Of a DNA stretch of 64,000 bases, positions 50,792 through 58,419 are shown piece by piece. The stretch covers positions 1 to 64,000 of the forward strand of contig CAZLJE010000006.1 of assembly GCA_964559835.1 (NCBI GenBank). The letters run 5' to 3'. Both the position numbers and the translations under genes were made by a program. How positions within the stretch are numbered: position 1 is the first letter of the stretch; every line of letters starts with the position of its first letter. The notes under the pieces were generated by a model. The model was not told where the DNA came from. It saw only the letters and a program-made list of their open reading frames with translations, and made no database searches. The stretch comes from DAISJI01 sp964559835. Its GTDB lineage: Bacteria > Acidobacteriota > Terriglobia > Terriglobales > Acidobacteriaceae.

Positions 50792-51901
50792 ATGGCCACT
50801 GGCCAGGTTGGTCCCAGCCCCAAACGCGCAAAGCATACCCCCGGACATACGGTGGTGGACGCCACGCCCATGCCGCCCGAGGTGCGCGAAAAACTTAAAC
50901 GCTTGGGTTATTTGACCGTCGAACAGGTGTTTGCCGCCGTCGCGCGCCCGGAAACCGCGCAACGGATGAATAAATATCTGGAGGTAGATGTAAAGGCGAT
51001 GATCGCGCCGCTGGCGAAGTCAGTCATCAGCCCGAAGTTGTCCTTCAAAGCCCAGCAGGCGACTTATCGCTTCGGCGCACGGCTGCCGGCGCCGGTACAG
51101 GCGGTGATGCCCGCCGCGGCCACCGCTTTCGCAGCCGTGGGACACGTGCCGGCCGCCCGCATGGCACCTCCAGCTGCGCCCGGAGCATTCGGCAGTGTAC
51201 CGGACGTAAACCTGATCCCCGAGATGCCGCTCGTCCGCGACCAGGCATATCGAGGCACCTGCGTTGCGCATGCGGCTGTCGCGACGATGGAGCACCTGAC
51301 AGGTATTTCGGGGCCGCAGCTTGATTTCTCGGAGCAGTTTCTCTATTGGGATTGCAAGAGCAAGGATGGCAATCCGACAAGCGAGGGAACATTCCTGAAA
51401 GTCGCTATGCCGTTGCTGGTCAGCGACGGCTGCTGCCTGGAAACGACGTGGCCCTACAGTCCGGCTCCGATGCCGGGCAACGAGGGTCAGGGCCCGCCGC
51501 CACCGACCGCGGCGAAAGAGGCGAGTACGCATACCGCAAGGAAAGCAAATGCGCTGTCGCCGAAGTCCATCACACAGATCAAAGACGAACTGGCCCGCCG
51601 CCGCTGCGTCGCAGTGTCCGTAGTTGTCTACGACTATTGCTGGACAACGAATGACGAAGTGCGCAGCTCGGGGAACGTAACTATGCCCTTCCCGGGCGAC
51701 GTCTCCAATGAGGGACACGCAATCTGCCTCGTCGGTTACGAAGACCTTCCCGGCGAGCCAGAACTTGGCGGCGGCCGCTTCCTCCTACGTAACAGTTGGG
51801 ACAGTTACTGGGGCGTCAACTGTGAGTTCGGAAGCGGCTACGGGACGCTCCCTTACACGTATTTGACAACCTATGGGATGGAGGCGTTCTCTATAGACTA
51901 G
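50792..51901 (+). CDS. Papain-like (C1A) cysteine protease with N-terminal helical module
   Basis: This 369-residue protein has a full C1 catalytic set: oxyanion Gln151 and Cys157 in VRDQAYRGTCVAHAAVATME, His309 in NEGHAICLVGYEDLP, and Asn334 in FLLRNSWDSYWG, plus the DFSEQFLYWDCK segment. Residues 27-77 (MPPEVREKLKRLGYLTVEQV and onward) match the N-terminal region of the next gene's product, suggesting a shared interaction module. An Ala/Pro-rich linker joins it to the protease domain. No signal peptide or typical inhibitory propeptide is seen. A very strong ribosome-binding site (AAGGAGGT) lies between it and the PLD gene. Confidence 0.88.
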   Translation: MATGQVGPSPKRAKHTPGHTVVDATPMPPEVREKLKRLGYLTVEQVFAAVARPETAQRMNKYLEVDVKAMIAPLAKSVISPKLSFKAQQATYRFGARLPAPVQAVMPAAATAFAAVGHVPAARMAPPAAPGAFGSVPDVNLIPEMPLVRDQAYRGTCVAHAAVATMEHLTGISGPQLDFSEQFLYWDCKSKDGNPTSEGTFLKVAMPLLVSDGCCLETTWPYSPAPMPGNEGQGPPPPTAAKEASTHTARKANALSPKSITQIKDELARRRCVAVSVVVYDYCWTTNDEVRSSGNVTMPFPGDVSNEGHAICLVGYEDLPGEPELGGGRFLLRNSWDSYWGVNCEFGSGYGTLPYTYLTTYGMEAFSID

Positions 51902-51919
51902 TCGTGGCGGTAGAAGCCG

Positions 51920-52342
51920 ATGGCTTTTGAGTACCTGAAGGCGCTGGACCTGTCCCCGGAAGTGGAGTCTAAGCTGCGGGGCCTGGGTGCGCGCACGCCT
52001 GCGGCGCTCATGTCGATGATCGAGAATTCGCCGGAGAAGTTCGCTGCATTTATCGGGGGGGAAGAGAGCGATCGCATCCGGGGGAAGCTTCCTTCACTCA
52101 TTCCAGAGGAAGAGACGGCACAGCTCAAGAACCTCCCCGAGTTCCGCGGCCGGTTCGGCGCAGCGATGCCGCCGCCAGCTACGGACGCGATTCGCAAAGC
52201 CGAAGCACGCCGGGATGAACTGCTGCACGATATCCAGTTGCTGCGCGCATCCGGCGACACTTCGCCCGAAGCACAGCAACTGCTTCGGCATCTGCAAGAG
52301 CAGCTTGACCAAGCCATCAAAACCACCGTCGCTGGATCCTGA
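51920..52342 (+). CDS. Small helical protein sharing a module with the protease
   Basis: This 140-residue all-helical protein starts 18 bases after the protease gene. Residues 11-60 (LSPEVESKLRGLGARTPAAL, then IENSPEKFAAFIGGEES) align with residues 27-77 of the protease: both have PEV-x2-KL-x2-LG-x2-T and a later PE and acidic segment. The C-terminal half is a charged helix (IRKAEARRDELLHDIQLLRA, QQLLRHLQEQLDQAI), probably coiled-coil. It may be a tethering, adaptor or inhibitor partner of the protease; this is inference. Confidence 0.7.
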   Translation: MAFEYLKALDLSPEVESKLRGLGARTPAALMSMIENSPEKFAAFIGGEESDRIRGKLPSLIPEEETAQLKNLPEFRGRFGAAMPPPATDAIRKAEARRDELLHDIQLLRASGDTSPEAQQLLRHLQEQLDQAIKTTVAGS

Positions 52343-52476
52343 TCTCCGCGCCAGCGACACTGTCCAACTCTGCGGGAATCCGGGCGCTCTGCTCGAATCG
52401 CCCATCCCTGCATGGCGTCCTCCCATCTAAACAGGTATCCAGCAAGCAGCAGCAGGCGCGCCACACGGGAGGACAC

Positions 52477-53259
52477 ATGAAATATCTATCGATGGTCATA
52501 GTGTTTTTGGCACTCGCCGCGACAGCTCCTGCATCGGCGCAAACGCAATATCCGAGCGGCTATTATGGCCAGCCGCAGGGGTGGCACGGCGTGATGTCGC
52601 CGGAGGACCAACAGCAGTTCGACCACTACTATTCGAAGTGGGTGGACGCAACGCGGAAAAATGATCGCGACGATATCGCCGGCAATGCGCGCCACATGCA
52701 GGACATCATGGCGCGCTACAACATCCCAAGCAACGTGTCGTTCGATCAGGTCGCGTCGAACCCGGTTGCGGTGCCGGCGTATCCGAACGGGGCGTACGCA
52801 TGGACCTACCCCGCGTATGGCCAGGCGCGGCTGTCGCCCGATGACCAGCGGGAGTTCGACAAGTACTACGCCAAGTGGATGGATGCGCAACGAAAGAACG
52901 ATCGGGATGACATCGACAAGAACGCGCGCAAGATGCAGGAGATCATGGCGCGCTATAACATCCCGGCGAACGTCGCGTTCTCAGCGATCGCGAGCAACGG
53001 ATATTCGGCGCCTTACGGCGGATATGCGGCGCCCTATGGCGGCAATGCATACGGGTACGCGCAACCTACGCAGCGGCTTTCAGCCAAGGACCAGGCTAAC
53101 TTCGACAAATACTACCGGGATTGGGTGAAGGCGAAACACAAGAAGGACATCGACGACATCGACAAGAATGCGCGCAAGATGCAGGAGATTATGGCGCGCT
53201 ACAACATCCCGGCAAACGTGTCGTTCAACCAGATCGCTTCGGCGGGTGAACCGTATTGA
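52477..53259 (+). CDS. Secreted protein with three tandem 55-residue repeats
   Basis: This 260-residue protein has a signal peptide (VIVFLALAATAPASAQ) and three copies of one module at residues about 40-94, 119-173 and 201-255. Each contains LSPDDQREFDKYYAKWMDA, a basic-acidic run, and NARKMQEIMARYNIP with a following NVSF. Linkers are Tyr/Gly/Pro-rich (SAPYGGYAAPYGGN). The modules look helical and highly charged. I do not recognise a named domain. The gene is 134 bases from the helical protein and may be a separate unit; a terminator follows. Confidence 0.7.
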   Translation: MKYLSMVIVFLALAATAPASAQTQYPSGYYGQPQGWHGVMSPEDQQQFDHYYSKWVDATRKNDRDDIAGNARHMQDIMARYNIPSNVSFDQVASNPVAVPAYPNGAYAWTYPAYGQARLSPDDQREFDKYYAKWMDAQRKNDRDDIDKNARKMQEIMARYNIPANVAFSAIASNGYSAPYGGYAAPYGGNAYGYAQPTQRLSAKDQANFDKYYRDWVKAKHKKDIDDIDKNARKMQEIMARYNIPANVSFNQIASAGEPY

Positions 53260-53280
53260 TGCTTCGTTGGAGTGAAGCAG

Positions 53281-53304
53281 GGGAGGCACGAGCCTCCCTT
53301 TCTT
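53281..53304. terminator. Terminator between convergent genes
   Basis: GGGAGGC, ACGA loop, GCCTCCC, then TTTCTT on the plus strand. It lies 22 bases after the triple-repeat gene and seven bases before the obgE stop, and serves at least the plus-strand gene. Confidence 0.8.
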
Positions 53305-53310
53305 GTTGCG

Positions 53311-54549
53311 CTACCGGCGCTTTGCGGTGCGCGATGCCTTTTTGGCGGCGGTCTTGCGCGGCGTTCGAGCCGGTGCGGATTTCTTCGCGGCCGCTTTCTT
53401 GCCGGGGTTACCCGCGCGAACGACCGGCTCTGCGATGGCGACGGCGACCGCCTCGATAACTTCGGGCATCGGCTCTACTGTGCCGTGCACGTCGATGTCG
53501 GGAGGGAGCGACGCTTCCATCGGGCCCGGGGCGTCGCTGCGGCGGATCGAGGTCACTTTGGCCGCCATGACATGGAGAAGTTCGGGAATGCCCTTCCCGG
53601 TCACAGCCGAGATGGCGTGGAACTCAAGCTTGTTCTTCCTGACATAGCGCTTCAGTTCGTCGAGCTTGTCGGGGTTGGCTACGTCGAGCTTGGTGGCGAC
53701 GACAATCACCGGCTTGTCCTGCAATCCGGCTCCGAACAAGCGCAGTTCCTCGCTGATGGTCTTGAAGTCATGCACCGGGCTGTTACGGCCGCTGGCATCG
53801 GAAACGTCGACCAGGTGGGCGAGGTAGCGGGTGCGCTCGATGTGCCGCAAGAATTGCGTGCCTAACCCTGCACCATGGGACGCGCCAGCGATCAGGCCAG
53901 GAATGTCGGCGACGACGAAGCTAACCTGCTCCGGCTCTTCTCCGACGGCAACCACGCCGAGGTTGGGCTGCAAGGTGGTGAACGGATAGTCGGCGATCTT
54001 CGGTCGCGCGGCCGAGATGCGCGAGATCAGCGTGGATTTGCCGGCATTCGGATAGCCGACGAGGCCGACGTCGGCAAGCAGCTTGAGTTCGAGGCGCAGG
54101 ACGCGCTCTTCGCCGGGGCGTCCGGGTTCGTGCTCGCGTGGCGCCTGGTGGGTCGAAGTTGCGAAGCGGGCGTTGCCGCGTCCGCCGCGTCCGCCGCGGG
54201 CAACGACGATGCGCTCGTCGGCGCGCGAAAAATCGTGCACGCGCTCGCCGGTGGAGTCGTCGAAAACGATGGTGCCGACCGGAACTTTCAGAATGACCGA
54301 TTCGCCGTCGCGCCCGGTGCACTTCGAGCCTTCACCGTGGCGCCCGCGCTCGGCCTTGTACTCGGGATTGAAGCGGAAGTGAACGAGCGTGTTGTGGCGC
54401 TCGGTCGATTCCATGACGACGTCGCCGCCGCGTCCGCCGTCGCCGCCGGAGGGTCCGCCGCGCGGAACGAACTTCTCGCGACGGAAGGCCATACATCCGT
54501 TGCCGCCGTCGCCGGCTTTGACGCTGATTCGAGCCTCGTCTATGAACAT
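53311..54549 (-). CDS. obgE: Obg-family GTPase ObgE/CgtA with Lys/Ala-rich tail
   Basis: This 412-residue ribosome-assembly GTPase has the glycine-rich Obg fold (MFIDEARISVKAGDGGNGCM, RREKFVPRGGPSGGDGGRGG, EGSKCTGRDGES). The G domain follows: G1 LVGYPNAGKSTLISR, G2/switch DYPFTTLQPNLG, G3 ADIPGLI with GASHGAGLG, and G4 VVATKLDVANPDK. The last 35 residues are a Lys/Ala/Arg-rich tail (GKKAAAKKSAPARTPRKTAA) instead of a folded OCT domain. It is the third gene of the rplU-rpmA-obgE operon, with a hairpin between rpmA and obgE. Confidence 0.96.
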   Translation of the reverse strand: MFIDEARISVKAGDGGNGCMAFRREKFVPRGGPSGGDGGRGGDVVMESTERHNTLVHFRFNPEYKAERGRHGEGSKCTGRDGESVILKVPVGTIVFDDSTGERVHDFSRADERIVVARGGRGGRGNARFATSTHQAPREHEPGRPGEERVLRLELKLLADVGLVGYPNAGKSTLISRISAARPKIADYPFTTLQPNLGVVAVGEEPEQVSFVVADIPGLIAGASHGAGLGTQFLRHIERTRYLAHLVDVSDASGRNSPVHDFKTISEELRLFGAGLQDKPVIVVATKLDVANPDKLDELKRYVRKNKLEFHAISAVTGKGIPELLHVMAAKVTSIRRSDAPGPMEASLPPDIDVHGTVEPMPEVIEAVAVAIAEPVVRAGNPGKKAAAKKSAPARTPRKTAAKKASRTAKRR

Positions 54550-54591
54550 AAGTGCGCGTCAATCATCTGGGAATCGTGCGCTCCCGCACAG

Positions 54592-54714
54592 GTTGTAAGT
54601 TGTAAGTTGTACGTTGCAAGTTGGCGCTGTGTAAATGAAAAGGCACGGCATGAAGCCGTGCCCGACACTTGCCGTCACCGCAGTCGCAACTTACAACGTA
54701 CAACTTGCAACTGC
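54592..54714. repeat. Inverted pair of E repeats around a hairpin
   Basis: GTTGTAAGTTGTAAGTTGTA (54592 on, ending GTTGCAAGTTG at 54623) faces CAACTTACAACGTACAACTT (54682-54713). The two arms flank the GGCACGGC hairpin between rpmA and obgE. Confidence 0.75.
54637..54662 (-). terminator. Hairpin with T-run between rpmA and obgE
   Basis: On the minus strand GGCACGGC, loop TTCAT, GCCGTGCC is followed by TTTTCATT. It could end or attenuate transcription after rpmA, leaving part of the message to reach obgE. Confidence 0.65.
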
Positions 54715-54716
54715 CT

Positions 54717-54977
54717 TTAGACTTCTACCGGCTCGATGGAGACGAACTTGCCCATGTTGCCGCGGTCCTTGAACACGACTTTGCCGGTGACCTTGGCGAA
54801 CAGGGTGTCGTCCTTGCCGCGGCCTACGTTGAGGCCGGGCTTGATCGGTGTGCCACGCTGACGCACGATGATACTGCCGCCGGTGACGAGTTCGCCGCCG
54901 TATGCCTTGGTGCCAAGCCGCTGCGCGTTCGAGTCGCGGCCGTTTCGAGAGCTGCCTAAACCTTTTTTATGTGCCAT
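54717..54977 (-). CDS. rpmA: 50S ribosomal protein L27
   Basis: This 86-residue protein matches L27: MAHKKGLGSSRNGRDSNAQR, GGSIIVRQRGTPIKPGLNVG and GRGKDDTLFAKVTGKVVF. L27 sits near the peptidyl transferase centre. It begins directly with AHKKG, without the cleavable N-terminal extension seen in Firmicutes. It is 48 bases downstream of rplU; the spacer has an E repeat (GTTGCTAGTTGCAAGTTG). Confidence 0.98.
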   Translation of the reverse strand: MAHKKGLGSSRNGRDSNAQRLGTKAYGGELVTGGSIIVRQRGTPIKPGLNVGRGKDDTLFAKVTGKVVFKDRGNMGKFVSIEPVEV

Positions 54978-55025
54978 AAAAACCAGTTCTAAGTTGCTAG
55001 TTGCAAGTTGTTAGTTAAACAAAAC

Positions 55026-55511
55026 CTACTTCTTCTTCGACGTACCCTTCTTCGCTGCAGGCTTCGCTGCCGGCTTCGCCGCAGACTTCTTCGCGGCTGA
55101 CTTCTTCTTCGCCGGTGCTGCGCTGGCCTCGGGCGTGGGAGCGGCTTCTGCCTGCTTTTTCACCTTGGGCTCCCGCTTGGGAAGCTCGGGCGCCTTAAAG
55201 CTCTGGCCGTCGAAGGCGATCTCGGTGATGCGGACCGCGGTGTAGGGCTGGCGATGTCCCTGAAGCTTCTTGTACTGCTTCTTTTTCTTGTAATGGAACA
55301 CCAGCACCTTATCGCCCAGCACTTCGCCGACGACCTCGGCGGAGACGCGAGCGTTGCCCTGCGGGCGTCCGACTTCGCCTTCGTTGCCGGAGACGGCGAG
55401 CACGTCGTTGAACTCGACGTTCCCGTTGGCGCCGTTCAGCTTCTCGACCCGAATCACATCTCCGGGCGCGACACGATACTGCTTTCCCCCGGCGCGGATG
55501 ACCGCGTACAT
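55026..55511 (-). CDS. rplU: 50S ribosomal protein L21 with long Lys/Ala-rich extension
   Basis: This 161-residue protein starts MYAVIRAGGKQYRVAPGDVI; the first 103 residues are normal L21 (KVLVFHYKKKKQYKKLQGHR is the rRNA-binding segment). The last 55 residues are a non-conserved tail dominated by Lys, Ala and Pro (KKKSAAKKSAAKPAAKPAAK). Standard L21 is about 103 residues. The tail resembles that of ObgE in the same operon. The in-frame start at 55553 is rejected in favour of 55511. Confidence 0.95.
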   Translation of the reverse strand: MYAVIRAGGKQYRVAPGDVIRVEKLNGANGNVEFNDVLAVSGNEGEVGRPQGNARVSAEVVGEVLGDKVLVFHYKKKKQYKKLQGHRQPYTAVRITEIAFDGQSFKAPELPKREPKVKKQAEAAPTPEASAAPAKKKSAAKKSAAKPAAKPAAKKGTSKKK

Positions 55512-55832
55512 ACGTCCTCCAAAATGACAGCCCGGCGCTATAGTGCGCCGCAACCCTATGATTTTGCGCTAACGTCTGCGAACCGGCCAGGACGGCCAGT
55601 GACTCCCTTGCATAGGAGAACTTCGGCAGTACGAGGCAAACCAATAGATTTTAGCGGGTTTAGGGCAGCAGCGTCAAACCGGAAGACTGGCGCAGGGCTC
55701 ATGGCGCAAGGCTTAGGCTGCCTGTGGTCGCTTTTCCGCGGCATACCCGTTGAGGATCGGCCGGAAAACCTACCGGTTGGTGCTTCCGGCAGCGAACCAA
55801 AGCTGCAGGTTTGTATACTAACCGTTTTGAGC
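55512..55832. other. Divergent intergenic stretch between rplU and manA
   Basis: This 321-base region must hold the rplU operon promoter and the manA promoter. A GGCTCATGGCGCAAGGCTTA stretch (about 55696-55716) recurs near 41570-41600 and 36205-36230 and may be a further small repeat family. I cannot point to convincing promoter boxes. Confidence 0.5.
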
Positions 55833-56777
55833 ATGGAGCTATATCCGTTCAGGCTGGCGCCCCGATTCGTGGAACGAATCTGGGGCACGAGGGACTTGTC
55901 GCCGATCTTCGGCGAGGCGCCCGGGAGTGAACTGATCGGCGAAGTGTGGCTGACAGGCGATCAGTGCCAGGTCGCAAATGGTCCGTTGACCGGTGTCACA
56001 CTCGGCGAACTGGCGCGCCGGTTCGGCAGGGACCTGGTCGGACAAGCGGCGCCGCATGCCGATCGCTTTCCGCTGCTCGTGAAGTTCCTGTTCCCGCGCG
56101 AGAAGCTGTCGGTCCAGGTGCATCCAGATGACGAGACCGCGCAGCGCGCCGGCGAGCCATGCGGGAAGACGGAGTGCTGGTACGTACTCGACGCGAAACC
56201 GGGCGCAAAGATCGGCCTGGGACTGAAACCGGGGACCACGAAAGCTGAATTCGAGCGCGCGATCCGCGAGGTCAGAGCGGAAGAGCTGCTGAATTGGATC
56301 GACATCCGCCCGGGCGAAATGTACTACGTCGAGGCCGGAACCGTACACGCGATCGGTCCGGGGTCGGTACTGGTGGAGACGCAACAGAATTCCGACACGA
56401 CGTACCGTCTTTATGATTACGGGCGGCCGCGCGAGCTGCACATCGAAAAAGGGATGGCGGCGATGAAGGAAACGACGGGCGCGGGGAAAATGAAGCCGGG
56501 CGCGGTACATCCCGAGCGACAGCAACTAATCTCGTCGCCGTGCTTCGAAGTGGAGAAGATCACGTTGCGCAACGGAAGAGAGATGACCATCTCGTCGCCT
56601 AAGAATGCGCAAGTGATCGTTGCGACCGGTGGGAGCGCGGTGATCGAATCGAGTGGCAATTCGCCCATTGCGCTCGGCAAGGGAGAAGCTGCGGTCATTC
56701 CGGCTCAGACAGGTGAATTTACACTCAAAGGTCAATGGCATGCCGAGTTGCTGCGCGCGACGGCGCCGGGAGAATAG
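55833..56777 (+). CDS. manA: Mannose-6-phosphate isomerase (type I, class I-like)
   Basis: This 314-residue cupin enzyme interconverts fructose-6-phosphate and mannose-6-phosphate. Zinc ligands and family segments are KFLFPREKLSVQVHPDDETA, GKTECWYVLDAKPGAKIGLG, MYYVEAGTVHAIGPGSVLVE and TQQNSDTTYRLYDYGRPRE. A C-terminal cupin half contains ISSPCFEVEKITLRNG and AAVIPAQTGEF. The ATG at 55833 (MELYPFRLAPRFVER) is preferred; longer in-frame frames cross the rplU promoter. It is the first gene of a GDP-mannose operon. Confidence 0.95.
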   Translation: MELYPFRLAPRFVERIWGTRDLSPIFGEAPGSELIGEVWLTGDQCQVANGPLTGVTLGELARRFGRDLVGQAAPHADRFPLLVKFLFPREKLSVQVHPDDETAQRAGEPCGKTECWYVLDAKPGAKIGLGLKPGTTKAEFERAIREVRAEELLNWIDIRPGEMYYVEAGTVHAIGPGSVLVETQQNSDTTYRLYDYGRPRELHIEKGMAAMKETTGAGKMKPGAVHPERQQLISSPCFEVEKITLRNGREMTISSPKNAQVIVATGGSAVIESSGNSPIALGKGEAAVIPAQTGEFTLKGQWHAELLRATAPGE

Positions 56778-57213
56778 ATTTTTGATTTTAGATTTTTGAT
56801 TTTTGATTCAACAAGGGGTGAGGGTGCAAGGAGCCTTGGAACTGCAGGCCCGAACAAAACAGTTTGCAATCCGAATCATGAATCTTTGCCGCACGTTATC
56901 GACGATCAAGAGTACTCATCCGTTGGCTAACCAAGTATTGCGTTCGGGCACGTCGGTGGCTGCGAATTACCGAGCTGCATGCCGAGCCCGGTCTGATGCT
57001 GATTTTGTCTCAAAGATCGGTATCGTGTTGGAAGAAGCAGATGAGACCGAGTTCTGGCTGGAGTTGTTAAGAGACGGAGCCATTATTTCGGAGAAACAAA
57101 TATCGCCTCTCATCGATGAAGCGCAACAACTCGTGCGAATCTTCGCGGCTTCAAAGCGGACCGCACAAACGCGGATCAAGAATCAAAATTCACAAATCGA
57201 AAATCAAAAATCT
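56776..57213. mobile_element. 438-bp cassette bounded by B' terminal inverted repeats
   Basis: The left end AGATTTTTGATTTTAGATTT (34 bases, 56776-56809) and the right end (57180-57213), read in reverse, are 31/34 identical by eye. The interior encodes a four-helix-bundle protein whose last codons are the right repeat. It lies exactly between the manA stop and manC start. There is no transposase and no clear target-site duplication. Whether it is or was mobile is inference. Confidence 0.5.
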
Positions 57214-57231
57214 GGAAAACGTGAAGACTAG
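56818..57231 (+). CDS. Four-helix-bundle (S23/IVS-type) protein
   Basis: This protein of about 137 residues is all-helical, with the S23 signature: HPLANQVLRSGTSVAANYRA, ACRARSDADFVSKIGIVLEE and ADETEFWLELLRDGAIIS. The family is found in 23S rRNA intervening sequences and as lone genes of unknown role; the diversity-generating retroelement protein Avd has the same fold. The C-terminus (IKNQNSQIENQK) is encoded by a B' repeat. The start is uncertain (GTG 56818 or 56824). It overlaps the manC start by 11 bases. Confidence 0.8.
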   Translation: MRVQGALELQARTKQFAIRIMNLCRTLSTIKSTHPLANQVLRSGTSVAANYRAACRARSDADFVSKIGIVLEEADETEFWLELLRDGAIISEKQISPLIDEAQQLVRIFAASKRTAQTRIKNQNSQIENQKSGKRED

Positions 57232-58342
57232 TTTTTATCCCGTAATCCTTGCCGGTGGGCGCGGCACGCGTTTCTGGCCGCTGTCGAGGAAGAAGCGCGC
57301 GAAGCAGATGCTGGCGCTCAATGGCAATCAGTCGATGATCCAGGAGACGGTCGACCGGTTGCGGGCAGTCGCGCCGGAAAAGCGGTTCTGGGTTATCACC
57401 AACGACGACCTGCGGGACGGAATACGCAAACAACTGAAGAAAGTCCCCGCACAGCAGATCGTGGCAGAGCCAGTGGGCCGCAATACGGCGCCGGCGATCG
57501 GGCTGGCGGCGGCGCTCATTGCGCGCAAAGATCCTTCGGCAATCATCGGCCTCTTCCCTTCCGACCACGTCATCGAAGACGAGAAGCGATTTACTGACGC
57601 CGTCGAAAAGGCATTCAAAATCGCCGCCGCGGGACCGAACATGGTCGTGATGGGGATCCAGCCGACGCGGGCTGAGACCGGGTACGGCTACATTGAAGTC
57701 GAATCGGGGAGCGGGGCGCGGGACGCGGGACGCGGAATATCGGGAGCACTGAAAGTCCTTAGGTTTCGGGAGAAGCCGAACCGCGAGACGGCAGAAGAAT
57801 TCCTGCGAGCGGGCAATTACTACTGGAACAGCGGCATGTTCGTCTGGGGCGCGCAGACGCTGATGGACTCACTTCGCGAGCACCTGCCGAAAACGGCCGC
57901 GATTCTCGAACAGATCGCGGAGAGCTGGGGAACGCGCAAGTTCGAAACGACGTTTGCCAAGCTGTACCCGAAATGCGAGAACATCAGCGTCGATTACTCG
58001 GTGCTGGAGCCGCGTTCGGCCAAGGGTGTGGAGTCGCACATCTACTGTATTCCGGCCGATTTTCGCTGGAACGATTTAGGATCTTGGACAGCGCTGTACG
58101 AGCACCACTCGCGCGATTTGAAAGAAGCGGCGAACGTTATCAGGGCCGACCAGGCTTTTGAGCTGGATGCATCCGGCAACTATGTTTACTCGCCGAAGAA
58201 ATTCGTCGCCGCGGTGGGCGTGAGCGGGTTGGTGGTCGTGGAAACCGAAGACGCGCTGCTCATCACGACGCGTGAGCGAGCACAGGATGTGGGCAAAATC
58301 GTGAAGCACCTGGATGAGAGGAAACTGAAGAAGCTAGTTTAG
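57221..58342 (+). CDS. manC: Mannose-1-phosphate guanylyltransferase
   Basis: This 373-residue nucleotidyltransferase makes GDP-mannose. Signature segments are the N-terminal PVILAGGRGTRFWPLSRKKR, VAEPVGRNTAPAIGLAAALI, LFPSDHVIEDEKRF and VLRFREKPNRETAEEFL, plus NSGMFVWGAQTLMDS and FRWNDLGSWTALYE. The C-terminus has a short beta-helix-like region without the fused isomerase domain, so isomerase activity comes from ManA. Residues about 162-171 (GSGARDAGRG) come from an F-type G-rich tract. It starts at GTG 57221, which overlaps the upstream small gene. Confidence 0.95.
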   Translation: MKTSFYPVILAGGRGTRFWPLSRKKRAKQMLALNGNQSMIQETVDRLRAVAPEKRFWVITNDDLRDGIRKQLKKVPAQQIVAEPVGRNTAPAIGLAAALIARKDPSAIIGLFPSDHVIEDEKRFTDAVEKAFKIAAAGPNMVVMGIQPTRAETGYGYIEVESGSGARDAGRGISGALKVLRFREKPNRETAEEFLRAGNYYWNSGMFVWGAQTLMDSLREHLPKTAAILEQIAESWGTRKFETTFAKLYPKCENISVDYSVLEPRSAKGVESHIYCIPADFRWNDLGSWTALYEHHSRDLKEAANVIRADQAFELDASGNYVYSPKKFVAAVGVSGLVVVETEDALLITTRERAQDVGKIVKHLDERKLKKLV

Positions 58343-58347
58343 AGAAG

Positions 58348-58417
58348 AGCTTCACCACAGAGGACACAGAGGGACACAGAGAAGGACATCAACGCAGAGA
58401 GGCAGAGAAACGCAGAG
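58348..58417 (+). repeat. A repeat and variant before manB
   Basis: A (58350-58384, TCACCACAGAGGACACAGAG) is followed by an ACGCAGAGAGGCAGAGAAAC variant (58391-58417), ending directly at the manB ATG and providing purine-rich sequence before it. Confidence 0.75.
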
Positions 58418-58419
58418 AA

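Noticed and set aside
56776..57231. Diversity-generating retroelement, because of the Avd-like fold
   Set aside because: There is no reverse transcriptase, no template/variable repeat pair with adenine-directed differences and no variable target gene nearby.
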